Assembly: GCA_963966185.1 (NCBI GenBank)
Contig: CAWZYM010000173.1
Coordinates: forward strand, 519,501 to 583,500
Length of the DNA: 64,000 nt
Direction: 5' to 3'
Source: Rhabditoides inermis
Lineage: Eukaryota > Nematoda > Chromadorea > Rhabditida > Rhabditidae
A model generated the notes under the pieces. It was not told the DNA's origin, ran no database searches, and saw only the letters and a list, made by a program, of their open reading frames with translations. Position 1 is the first letter of the stretch, and each line of letters opens with the position of its first letter. Shown here in pieces: positions 33,801-44,000 of the stretch. The position numbers and the translations under genes were made by a program.

Positions 33801-36800
33801 ACAGGCTTTGCAGGAGCGGCTACAGGCTTTGCTGGATCTTTGGTTGCTGGCTTGGTAGGCTCCTTGGGATCAGGCTTGACAGGGTCCTTGAACTTCTGTA
33901 CTGGTTTTTTAGGATCAGCAGGTCCGCCAATCAAGTCTGCCGGATCCTCTTCATCGCCCGGTTTCTTTGGAGTCGGTTTAGCAGCAGAAGCAGGTTTTGC
34001 AGGAGTAGCAGCAGGCTTTGCAGGAGCGGCTGCAGGCTTTGCAGGAGCGGCAGCAGGCTTTGCTGGATCTTTGGTTGCTGGCTTGGTAGGCTCCTTGGGA
34101 TCAGGCTTGACGGGGTCCTTGAACTTCTGTACAGGTTTCTTCGGATCAGCAGGTCCACTAATCAAGTCTGCCGGATCCTCTTCATCGCCCGGTTTCTTTG
34201 GAATCGGTTTGGAAGCAGAAGCAGGCTTTGCAGGAGTGGTAGCAGGCTTGGCTGGAGTAGCAGCAGGCTTTGCAGGAGCGGCTGCAGGCTTTGCAACTAA
34301 CGGGAAAGTAGCGTCGACGTCCGGGTCAACCTCTCCTTCTGTTGGCTTCACTTTTAGCGGCGTCTTGGAAACTGGCTTTGCTGCGGGTTTCGCAGGAGCG
34401 GTCTTCTCAGCGGGTTTCGGCTTAGCAGCTAACGGGAAAGTACCGTCGACGTCCGGGTCAACCTCTCCTTCTGTTGGCTTCACTATCAGCGGCGTCTTGG
34501 AAGCTGGCTTCGCTGCGGGTTTCGCAGGAGTGGCCTTTTCAGCGGCCTTCGGCTTAGCAGCTAACGGGAAAGTAGCGTCGACGTCCGGGTCAACCTCTCC
34601 TTCTGTTGGCTTCACTTTCAGCGGCGTTTTGGAAGCTGGCTTCGCTGCGGGTTTCGCAGGAGTGGCCTTCTCAGCGGCCTTCGGCTTAGCAGCTAACGGG
34701 AAAGTAGCGTCGACGTCCGGGTCAACCTCTCCTTCTGTTGGCTTCACTTTCAGCGGCGTTTTGGAAGCTGGCTTCGCTGCGGGTTTCGCAGGAGTGGCCT
34801 TCTCAGCGGCCTTCGGCTTAGCAGCTAACGGGAAAGTAGCGTCGACGTCCGGGTCAACCTCTCCTTCTGTTGGCTTCACTTTCAGCGGCGTCTTGGAAGC
34901 TGGCTTCGCTGCGGGTTTTGCAGGAGCGGTCTTCTCAGCGGGCTTCGGCTTAGCAGCTAACGGGAGAGTAGCGTCGACGTCCGGGTCGACCTCTTCTTCT
35001 GTTGGCTTCACTTTGAGTGGCTTGACCGGTACTGCTTTCGTCGGCTCTTTGAATTTCTTTCCAGGAGGCATCTTTGTCTCCGGGCCTCCAACCAAATCGC
35101 AGGGAACCTCGTCATCATCGCCGGATATCGGTCTCTTCGACGTTTTCGGCTGAGACGTGGAAGGCTTAATAGGTTCCTTAAACTTCTGCACGGGCGTTTT
35201 CTTTGCGTCAGGACCATCGATCATATCGCACGGCACTTCATCGTCTCCAGTCGATAGCGGACGCTTCGAAGCTGCAGGTTTCGGTTGATCCTTAGCCTCG
35301 TCAGTCGATTTTGCTGCAATCTTCGGTTTGTCTGCGGGTTTCAGAACAACCTTCGGAGCGGGTTTCGAAACAGGGATGGACGGTATCTAAAGTAAAACAT
35401 TTTTCATTTGTACATATATCATTATCGCACCTCGTCGACGTCCATTTCGTCGTCGTCATCAAATGAGACGTCCGAGAGCTCTTCCTCCTCAGCTGCTGGT
35501 TTTGGAGCTGGCTTCACAGCCGCCTTCGGAACCTCTTTGGGTTTTTCAGCCGGCTTTGAAGCAGCCTTCGTTGCGTCCTTGGGTTTCTTCGGAACGTTTG
35601 CAGCAGGCTTCGCCACTTCTTTGGGTTTGTCAGCACCTGGCTTAAGGGATATCTTCGGAGCAGGTTTGGATGTTTGTGCAGACGGCATCTAAAACAAACA
35701 TTGTTCGCCACACTGTTCGCTCGCGTTTCATTTTAATATTGCGAGTTAGACCAAAATACCTCGTCGACATCCATCTCCTCGTCATCATCGAATGACACGT
35801 CCGATAGTTCCTCATCGACCGGGGCAGGTACGACCTTGGCAGCAGGTTTCGCAGCTTCCTTTGGCTTCTCAGCAATCGTGGTAGCAGGCTTCGCAGCTTC
35901 CTTTGGCTTCTCAGCGACCTTCGCAACAGGCTTCGCAACTTCCTTTGGCTTCTCAGCAATCTTGGCAGCAGGCTTCGCAGATTCCTTCGGCTTCTCAACG
36001 ACCTTCGCGGCAGGTTTCGCAGCTTCCTTTGGCTTCTCAGCAATCTTGGCAGCAGGCTTCGCAGTTTCCTTCGGCTTCTCAGCGACCTTTGCAGTAGGCT
36101 TCGCAGCTTCCTTTGGGTTCTCAGCGACCTTCGCGGCAGGCTTCGCAACTTCCTTTGGCTTCTCAGCAATCTTGGCAGCAGGCTTCGCAGATTCCTTCGG
36201 CTTCTCAACGACCTTCGCGGCAGGCTTCGCAGCTTCCTTTGGCTTCTCAGCAATCTTGGCAGCAGGCTTCGCAGCTTCCTTCGGCTTCTCGGCAACCTTT
36301 GTGGCAGGCTTCGCAGCTTCTTTTGGTTTGACCGCAATTTTTGGCTGTTCTTTCGGTTTAGGTAATGTGAACACCTGCAATAGAAAGACTATTTAATAGA
36401 AATGCCTGTGACTACATACCTCTTCAACGTCTATTTCATCGTCGTCGTCATCGAATGAGACATCTGAGAGCTCTTCCTCTTTCGGAGCCGGCTTTGCTGC
36501 GGGCTGAAATGTCATTTTGTCATCTTGTTTTCACTTGAATCACGTTTGCAGTCGTCTGCGCGACTAGCATATGCAGCTGAAACTTCCTTTCTCACCTTTG
36601 CAGCAGTCTTCGGGACTTCCTTCGGTTTCTCCGGCACCTTGGCAGCTGGTTTCTCGGCAGGCTTGACAGGTTCCTTGGTCACAGGCTTTCCTGCCGGTTT
36701 CGGCGGAGGCAGTGTGAACACCTATGGATAGTATGCACTTGAATTTATTATAGTTGCTTACCTCCTCAACGTCCATCTCATCGTCGTCGTCGTCAAACGA

Positions 36801-38987
36801 GACGTCGGAAATCTCCTCCTCATCGTCCTGAAAAAAATGAAACATATAATCTGCACAAATGAAATATGTACGTACAGGCCAAACGAGAACGAAAGCGTAG
36901 TACACATTCAAATCGGACTCACCTCTGGGATGTTGGGTTTTAATGAGAAGGCGGCGACCGGCTCGTCTTTCTTGGCTGCTGTCGGCAGCTTGAACACGGC
37001 ATTGACCTTCGGAGACTCGGGCTGAATTGGTAAATGGGATATCGTGTAACATGCACTGCACACGGAGTATAGGACATATCTATGAAAAACATTATCGCCC
37101 CTTCCCACTTCTTCAAGTGACTCCTGCTTGAGCTTCAGCTTCGGCCAGAGCTTCTGCTGAGAGGGCGCCTGGAAATGGTACTGTAAAGGCGCAGTCGTTG
37201 AGATTTGTATTTTTTTTTCAAAATCAAATTACGAGTACGATCCACCTCTTATCGTTTTTTTTGTTGAAATTTAAAGTGTTGAGAGAGAAAGATCACTTAT
37301 CAGAACGAGAAAAAAAAACTAAAAAGACAGAGAGAGTAAATAGAAGACCGTTAGAAAAAACATCGTAGAAAAAAGTTGTGGACAGAATAGATTACAATTA
37401 CAGAACTTATGTATGAAAAAAGAAAGCAAAATGGAGCAAGAAAATACGTGCGCGAACTTGCCGAAAAATTAGAAGACAACTCGAAAGAAAACGACAGTGG
37501 AGTCAAATTCGAGCATAAGAAGAATAAAAAGGAAAAAAGAACGACAGAAAAGTCATTGCGGAAATTTTTTTGCAAGTGCTTACATTTTCAGAATTGCAGA
37601 AAACACCCATATGGGGTATGTTAAGGATAAAATAGGCAATTAAGAAATGGCACCAGACCACTACACCATGACATTCTGGTGTCGACACCACGACACCACT
37701 TCACAAAACAAAACTTTTGAGTATTTTTCAATCAAATTGGGGTTGTGCAGTCGTCTTCATTTTTTCCCCGCGGCGTGCGGTCGGGTCCTCATTTTGCCCC
37801 ACCGCCGCCGAATGTTCCGTCATCGACAAGAATCCTTTCCGAGTAACCAGTGAGGCAGCGGGAAATATTCTCATGTGGAAGCAGCTATGGAGATACTAAT
37901 TGGCATGGAAGCAAAGGAAGTTTCGGAGCTCGACACGTCAAGAATGGTACTCTAATGGTCCAGGAATGATTATCGATCAAGTATCGTCTTCCCACCACTA
38001 ACCTTGTCAGCCTACCCGTCTTTCCCCGGCGTTAGCCTACGTATGTATCTAGCATCTTAGGCACTACTATATGCTTCAAATCCTTATGGTTGTGTTGTCA
38101 TATTCAGATATAACGGTTCCGGATAAACGATTGATTGATTTATTGATTGATTGAGTGCAGTAGGGGTGTCATTTCCTAATTACCGATAAAAAATAGAAAA
38201 AAAGGAGATAGAAAGAAGAGAGGAGAAGAGAGGAGAAGAAAGAGAAAGAGAGAGAGAGGGAGGGAAAGAGAGAAAGGGAGGGAAAGAGAGAGAGAGGGAG
38301 AGAAATACGAGAAAACTAAGAAAAAATGCTCAAATAAAATAAAGCGAGCAGCTGTCAAGCAGCGATGATAACGCGGTATTTAGACTTCACAGAACATGCC
38401 AAAATTGGAATAAAAAGTCCAAATGCGCTGACATTTGTCGGGACTCAGGACTCAAGTATGAACAATGCACTACGCACAAGGAAGGTTATAGTGAAATAGC
38501 TGATCAACTTCGAACAAAAAGAATGGTGACAAGAAGAGAAGAACCACGAATGGAACATGAAAAAGTGAAAGGCATAACGAGCGCGAGTTGTACTTACATC
38601 GTCATTATAGCACTGTGAAAGATGGTACAGACGATGAACGAAAGATGAGCTCACATACGGAGAGACAGAGGCGCAATAAAACGGGAGTAGAAAAAAAAGC
38701 GCAAGCAAGAGCAAGAGTGCATTAGGAAATGTAAATGAGGAGAATGAATGTCAAGTCTAGTGTCTAGAACAAAACAAAAAAAACGGAAGAGAGAGAGACT
38801 GCGAAGACCGGCACAATAGCCAATACAAATACGCGCATTGTACATGATCACAAGGGTTATCGACTATAATGCGTACTCACGTACTTACGTATGTACGAGT
38901 ATCGGTACCCACCGGTTCATCATAGGACACGTCGCTCGCACTCTCCTCCTCGTCCGTGTACTCGGACTCGTACGAAGAGCACGACAC
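27834..38987 (-). CDS. Giant Lys/Pro/Ala-rich (PEVK-like) protein with C-terminal calponin-like repeats, copy 1
   Basis: Sixteen exons agree in phase, from the 5' end: 38,913-38,987, 37,109-37,168, 36,923-37,021, 36,762-36,827, 36,596-36,721, 36,420-36,503, 35,760-36,374, 35,431-35,688, 31,380-35,386, 29,060-29,192, 28,869-29,015, 28,715-28,801, 28,532-28,666, 28,291-28,370, 28,103-28,181 and 27,834-27,899. Further 5' exons may exist. Several N-terminal exons end in an acidic SDVSFDDDDEMDVDE motif. The 4-kb exon is a disordered tandem-repeat region rich in Lys, Pro, Ala, Asp and Glu. The C-terminal exons carry calponin/CLIK-like motifs (IIPWEQSAALITQEGMGAFG; VIPLLTDPRECASREGMTEF; GAGFGDFRP), the actin-binding repeat type of UNC-87. 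The architecture suggests an elastic or spacer linker tethered to actin; function is inferred. Intron 9 holds a retroelement insertion. Confidence 0.78.
29222..29227 (+). repeat. Left target-site duplication of the Penelope-like element
   Basis: ATACAC here recurs at 31,363-31,368 on the other side of the insert. The unoccupied paralogous intron in copy 2 (50,428-50,473) has a single TACACATACAC in the same place. Confidence 0.6.
29235..31019 (+). pseudogene. Penelope-type reverse transcriptase, broken by two frameshifts
   Basis: The RT motifs appear in order: CVDKASGNYAI, LPKIYAIPKMHKNPVKFRFI, motif A in FSADFSSLFTNLPHESV, motif B in GIPQGNNCSPLLADLTL, motif C in CRYMDDILII, and FLDLNIKME. 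The IPKMHK, TNLP and GIPQGN motifs are diagnostic of Penelope-like RTs. The frame changes near 29,740 (frame of 29,235 to frame of 29,680) and again near 30,015 at a CCTTTTTAAAA run, so no single product can be made. The AT-rich base composition differs sharply from the GC-rich host exons. Confidence 0.85.
31240..31322 (+). ncRNA. Structured 3' region of the retroelement with hammerhead-like core elements
   Basis: Two local hairpins are possible: 240-245 with 273-278 (CCTACC/GGTAGG), and a 12-bp stem 281-292 with 311-322 (TACACATTCGGT/ACCGAATGTGTA). Hammerhead core strings are also present: CTGATGA at 31,255-31,261, GAAA at 31,308-31,311, and a GTC triplet at 31,291-31,293. Segment pairs 248-254/294-300 (with two G-U pairs), 263-268/302-307 and 281-292/311-322 could supply stems I, II and III. 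The strand order is not the normal one, so activity is doubtful. Penelope-like elements are known to carry hammerhead ribozymes. Confidence 0.4.
32750..34293 (-). repeat. PEVK-like repeat type B, seven units, copy 1
   Basis: Tandem units with the core DEEDPADLIGGPADPKKP and QKFKDPVKPDPK, followed by a variable number of 7-residue PAKPAAA-type steps. Unit lengths are mostly 210 or 231 bp (70 or 77 residues), differing by 21 bp. Seven GPADPKKP units are counted here, against nine in copy 2. Confidence 0.9.
34294..35012 (-). repeat. PEVK-like repeat type A, six units, copy 1
   Basis: Six tandem 44-residue (132-bp) units with the core VKPTEGEVDPDVDATFPL and a linker of Lys/Pro/Ala. Copy 2 has seven. 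Units are highly similar at the DNA level, which favours unequal exchange or gene conversion. Confidence 0.9.
37590..38168. repeat. About 575 bp present only in copy 1 of the PEVK-like gene intron
   Basis: Sequence between CAAGTGCTTACATTTTC and TTTCCTAATTACCGATAAAA is missing at the equivalent place in copy 2 (about 57,850-57,875). It contains no long open frame. An A-box-like TGGTGTAGTGGT occurs on the minus strand near 37,660. It is an insertion in copy 1 or a deletion in copy 2; a mobile element is possible but unproven. Confidence 0.5.
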
Positions 38988-39605
38988 CTGCACGAAGTTA
39001 TCGATTAGGGAATAGTGATATCGATTTTCACACTTTCATATTATGTTTGTAGGCAGAGGATGTTTCGTTTTATTTACGTTTTAATAGATTATTGGGTTCA
39101 TATGCACTGCCTCTTAGTTCTCTCTCTCTCTCTCACTCTCTCTCTCGCTTTTTCAGCGCGTTGTCCCACGTGAAAGCATGCCAGGTTGTAAGGCAAACTC
39201 CGAAAATTGGGTGATCAGAGAGCGAGAGGGGTGTGTGTGTGTGTGAGAGAGAGAGAGAGGAGAGAGACAAAGGGAGGGAATGAGGGAGAAGCAGGCGAGA
39301 GAGAGACGAAGATAAAACGCGGAGAAGAGAGAATGTGTTGATAGATGATGATAGACAAATGTTGTTGTGAGCCCGCTAAAATTAGTATTGATTCGCAAAT
39401 TGATTGGCGTGAGGTACAACGAAAGTGCAAGGACAAGCAACAACCATCCAATAAATGAATCAAATTTGATCTCTGTTATTGAGTTTTTTTTTGAAAAATA
39501 AAACTGAAAAAAGTTAAATTAAAGGCATCCGGGATAGGAGATAAGGGCACAGAGGCGTTTAGAATTACCAAGGTTAATCGAAATTCACTCTCGAGAACTG
39601 TTTGC

Positions 39606-39660
39606 GGCAATCGAACCGGCATACCATTGTCCTTGAACCGTGAGCGTTACCACAACACTA
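39606..39660 (-). repeat. tRNA-like head (SINE or tRNA relic)
   Basis: On the minus strand, A-box-like TAGTGTTGTGGT (plus 39,649-39,660) and B-box-like GCCGGTTCGATTGCC (plus 39,606-39,620) are separated by 28 nt, near normal tRNA spacing. Stem complementarity for a full cloverleaf is poor, so a tRNA-derived SINE head or decayed tRNA is more likely than a functional tRNA gene. Confidence 0.45.
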
Positions 39661-40052
39661 CAACTGCATGTGTTGTCCAACTCACATCGACGAGATGCGC
39701 ACAGAGCTCAATTTTCCGATAAGCATTTCGGCGCGAAGTTCGAACTCCCCTTACCAATCTTCGCACGTGTACATGTTGGTAAGCGTGAAGGTAACGCGGA
39801 AACGCCGTTCTTTCGCGTTTGCTTTGATTGTTTCGTGTTTCCCTGGGTTCAGCATTGAAATAAAGTGAAAAACTAAGCGCCACTGTGCTTTCAAGACGAA
39901 ACTATGTTGAATGTTGAATGCAGTTCTATCTCTAATCAGTAATTATATGAACCAAATGCAAATCTACAAGTGAACGAAATCCACGAATTGACAATGATCC
40001 GGTACATTCTAAAAAGTTGAAAAATAAGAAGTTGAAATGGATTAAATAATAT

Positions 40053-40290
40053 TAGGATAAGGCTCGCGCTAGAATTTTCAAGAAGCGATATCCAAAGGTC
40101 ATGTTAGCAGCAACGTGAACTCATCCCATTCATGTTAGTTAGATTCGCACGGTTCCGTAGGCCAGATCACTGGTTGACTCCATCTTTGTATCTTTTCTAT
40201 GAAAGAAGTTATGAGCGATCGCGCGCACCCATGAGGCGAGAGGCCAGCGTGTGGGTGTGTGTGTGTGGACCGTTTCCAGTCAACGCTGGC
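40053..40290 (+). repeat. Dispersed repeat, copy 2 (first copy at 12,541)
   Basis: Homologous in blocks to 12,541-12,690; see there. The block GACCGTTTCCAGTCAACG near 40,267 closes the match. It sits in the spacer at the duplication junction. Confidence 0.6.
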
Positions 40291-40621
40291 TGCTAGCTCT
40301 CTCCCGGTGGGCGGCGGGGGCGCGAGAGAGAGCGCGAGAGTGCGCGATATTGGCAGAGCGCGCAGACGGTAGTAGACATGCACTTACGCCTCAGCGATCC
40401 AAAATAAAGAGTAAAATTTCTTTCAAAGCGTTTCGTTTGATACCATGAGAAACGTTGTTGTACATACGCAACAAACACGACCTGTAGAATGTAGTATATT
40501 CAATGACTTGCTACCAGTAGAAATTGTGTCATTCATCATAGTTTTGCGCATACGAATGAACAACGGAGCTTGGCAATCAGGTAGAAAAGAAATTTCTATG
40601 AAATTTAACAAAAGCACATAT

Positions 40622-40772
40622 ATTATCTCTTAAAAGTACTCGCGTAAAGAGAGTCAGTTTGTCTTGACCCAATTCAACAAAAGCGCATGCATAAAACGTT
40701 TACAAATACTAACACAAACCTGCGCATATCTGTTCGATGAATCGATGAAATCGATGAAATGTAATCAATATT

Positions 40773-40807
<35 letters not shown>

Positions 40808-40916
40808 GAGAGGAGCAGGTTTGTGTTAGTATTTGTAAACGTTTTATGCATGCGCTTTTGTTGAATTGGGTCAAGACAAACTGACTCTCTTTACGCGAGT
40901 ACTTTTAAGAGATAAT
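40622..40916. repeat. Perfect 102-bp inverted repeat at the duplication junction
   Basis: Left arm 40,622-40,723 and right arm 40,815-40,916 are exact reverse complements as read. The 91-bp loop includes a GA tract. The right arm ends exactly where copy 2 of the segmental duplication begins (40,915). No open frame is present. It could be a foldback MITE, a palindrome formed during the rearrangement, or an assembly artefact. Confidence 0.9.
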
Positions 40917-41506
40917 TTATATTGAACTGTGAAGAAAGTAGTGAAACGAAAATTGTTTGAATAACCCATATCACTGTAATGAGAAACTCTATGAGAGGGA
41001 GGAATCGTCTGGGAAAGCCGGCATGTCAATTCCCCTTTCAGGCGGCGATCGAAGAGTCGATGGGCTACGTGGGCCACTTCATCCTGGCCGGCTTCTGTCT
41101 GCTCGCCGTCTTCGCGGGGGCTGCACTCGTGTTCAGCAACAAGACACACGCAGCGTGCTCGGCCAAGGTGGGGGGATGGACACGGGAGATGAGATATTCT
41201 CGCTATTAGTTGTGGGGTAGATGTTCCGCCAAGGTGGGAGAGGAACAGAGGAACCACTGGGTCGCCAAGATGGGCTCAGTTTTCTGTCGTGTGACAGTCT
41301 CGCAAAAAGCGCAGTGGGATAGATCAGAAGATAACGGACGGCTCAAACCATCAACCCATGTACTACTTTCTTCTTACTCGACTAGCGCTCCGGCGCGCTG
41401 TCGCGCGCCTACGCACTAGGTATACGAAAAAGAAAATAGAAGAATAGTTCGTCTTGCATGTTTTATAGTTGATTGCTCTCCAATGACTCTTGCGAAGTAA
41501 TATATA

Positions 41507-41666
41507 CTCTGCGCCAGAGCGATAGTTTTCGATCTACCTCGCTTGCAGTTCGAAATACGGTGCCATAATCGCCTGTCTCTTTTGTTTTGCGCGCTCTTGC
41601 CAAGAACTGACTCTCCGTCTTCCTCTGATCTACCCCACCGCGCGCAACTTACTGCGAAAATAGAAC
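41507..41666 (-). repeat. TATA-flanked element, inverted copy
   Basis: Reverse complement of the 24,178-24,337 family with scattered changes. TATA lies on the left border and a degenerate TTTA on the right. It is nested in the copy-2-specific insertion. Confidence 0.65.
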
Positions 41667-41778
41667 TTTACACGCAAGGGTTGTAGTTGAAGTGTTCAAA
41701 TTTTTTGTATTTTGTATATGTAGCTTAATTTTTTGTCTTTTCTCTTTCTCCTCTACACTGTTCTGTCTACTTTCCATC

Positions 41779-41832
<54 letters not shown>

Positions 41833-41834
<2 letters not shown>

Positions 41835-42205
41835 CTTTCTCTTGTCTATTCTCACGTCTCTGCATCGGTGACAACAACTTTCTAGAGACAATACTATGAC
41901 ACCTTCTGTCTACTCTTCTATTCTCACGTCTGCAGCAGTCACTGCGACTTTCGAGAGACAGTTATGCCTACTCTCTCTCTTCCATCCTTCTCCTCCCTCC
42001 TCTCTCTCCCCCCCTCTCTCTCTCTCTTTCTCCTATTCTTCCTTATGTATACTTTCACGTCTCCGCATCGGTGACAACATATTTTCTAGAGACAGTACTA
42101 TGGCACCTTCTGTCTACTCTTCTACTCTCACGTCTGCAGCAGTCACTGCGACTTTCGAGAGACAGTTATGCCTACTCTCTCTCTTCCCTCCTCCTTCTCC
42201 TCCCT

Positions 42206-42258
<53 letters not shown>

Positions 42259-42390
42259 CTTTCTCTTGTCTATTCTCACGTCTCTGCATCGGTGACAACA
42301 ACTTTCTAGAGACAGTACTATGACACCTTCTGTCTACTCTTCTATTCTCACATCTGCAGTAGTCACTGCGACTTTCGAGAGACAGTTATG
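41833..42390 (+). repeat. Three-unit tandem repeat with CT-microsatellite spacers
   Basis: The block from GCATCGGTGACAAC through TTTCGAGAGACAGTTATG is repeated three times, beginning near 41,862, 42,065 and 42,286 (periods 203 and 221 bp). Units are separated by CT/GT microsatellite of different length. Confidence 0.85.
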
Positions 42391-43601
42391 TAAAAACTTT
42401 TATAAACAGAAAGTACTAATCTCTTATCTACTGTCTTTTTTCCCTACTGTCTACTCTCTCAAGTTCTGAAAAGATAATTTTATCGCCTGTGCTTGCCAAA
42501 TCACATGTAAGGTGAACTCGATTTTCACCTCACCTCACTTTCACTCGACGCTGTACTGCAACGAAAAGCGGAATTTCAGGCTGAATATGTACAAGATTAC
42601 AGGTAATAAACTCAAAACTTACTTTCAACTGAAAAAATACAGTACACAGTTCTATATTACGTCTACAATGACTTTGAGAAAAGAAGCCGGCTGGCGCCCC
42701 CTAACACGTTGTGCGCACGTGTGAAGGAGTTTGAAACAGTTTGAGGTTGATTTGATCGTTAGAAAACACTATCTATCAACGTCTCGAAACATTTTACTTA
42801 ACTTTCAACTTTCAACGTTTCGTTTTGTCAAAGTTTTTCGTTGAAGATAGAAATTTTGTCTTTTTCCACGGACTCAATTCATTCTTGTTATATTTAGAAA
42901 TATTTCTATCAAAAAAGAAACAGCTGAGTGGATATGGGTCAGTGATTGCGAATGCCAACTATTCGATATCGATCGGTTGACCTGGTAGCGAGCAATCCGG
43001 TGGGCGCGACCCCAGCAAGTAACGCGCGCTCAGAAAATGTCTAATACTGTATGAAAACAAAGTCCGATCGATCTGAAACTTTGACAGAAGGGCTTTTTTG
43101 CCCATAAAAGCTTAAGTTTACAAATTGGACCCTCTATCTCGTCTGTACGAAAAGTCGATCATCTTCGCCATATTTGGTGACTTTTCAAAAAAGGAAACCA
43201 GTTTCTGTGATCTATTTCACGTAATCTTTCTTCTGTTCAATTTTTAGAGAAATCTAAGATCATGAATTTTGGGTGCATTTTGGGTACATTCGCTTATTTG
43301 GGCATGAAGATGAGGTCACAGGCAGCTGGTATCGCGGCTATCGACTTTTTCTAGGTCGATTCACCTACTCTCCAAATTTGGTTCTAATTGAAGTAATTTG
43401 AAATTTTTCTCCATAGTTAAGAGATTAGGTGATAACTATGATTAGGAGATCGCTATTGACGAGATATTTGGAATTTTGCGTACTTGGGTTTTGAAGAAAC
43501 TTTTTAGAAGAAGTGAAGTGATAATACTGATTTTGAAGAAAGATAACCTTCCGGAAAGAAGGACAGACAGACACCATAGTAAATATTAGTATGCAAGGGG
43601 G

Positions 43602-43656
<55 letters not shown>

Positions 43657-43942
43657 GAGAGCGAGATAGAATGCGATTCTCTCAGGTGCTCCTTCTCTTC
43701 CCGGTAACCCTCCTGGTTCCCCTACTCGCCACACTGTCTGCCGCAGGTGAGTGAGAGCATATGCATGCACTTTTCACGCGTCACAGCTTCGAGTATCCGA
43801 GTACATGCTAAAACAGTGCTCGATTGTTACAGAGATGTGATGAATTTGAATTCCCTTATTTCAGGCACTCACGTTCTGATGGGCGCGCACTTCAACACGC
43901 TGATGATGCTCACGCCTGTCGTCGCGTTCGCTATCGGTAAAG

Positions 43943-44000
<58 letters not shown>

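Larger units (their letters stand above)
21819..39462 (+). repeat. Tandem segmental duplication, copy 1
   Basis: From ATTTATATTGAACTGTGAAG at 21,819 to the region around 39,462, the sequence is repeated at 40,915-59,062. Coding and most intronic sequence of the PTR 3' half is nearly identical. The PEVK-like gene region has more indels. Differences specific to copy 1: a Penelope-like element at 29,228-31,362, about 119 bp at 26,434-26,552 that includes the PTR stop codon, and about 575 bp at 37,590-38,168. Confidence 0.92.
39463..40621. other. Unique spacer between the two duplication copies
   Basis: No gene is supported. The spacer holds a tRNA-like SINE head (39,606-39,660, minus) and the second copy of the 12.5-kb dispersed repeat (40,053-40,290). 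The rest is AT-rich and unremarkable. No PTR N-terminal exon is found here that could complete copy 2. Confidence 0.55.
41393..43600. repeat. 2.2-kb insertion in a PTR copy-2 intron
   Basis: Copy 1 has TACTCGAC joined directly to AGCGAGAG (22,268/22,269); copy 2 has about 2.2 kb in between. The insert contains an inverted TATA-flanked element (41,507-41,666) and a three-unit tandem repeat (41,833-42,390). It also holds about 1.1 kb of AT-rich sequence without a recognisable open frame. No clear terminal repeats are visible, so its nature is unknown; deletion from copy 1 is equally possible. Confidence 0.7.

Noticed and set aside
32750..35012. CRISPR-like regular repeat pattern.
   Set aside because: The repeats are contiguous coding units without unique spacers, in a eukaryotic gene.
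31818..35153. A 1,111-residue open frame antisense to the PEVK-like exon, Gly/Ser/Ala/Phe-rich and silk-like; a similar 780-residue one at 51,482-53,824.
   Set aside because: It is the mirror of Lys/Pro/Ala codons in a tandem-repeat exon. The sense frame has consistent splice phases and a domain-bearing C-terminus, while the antisense frame has neither. A frame free of stops is expected from the repeat composition.
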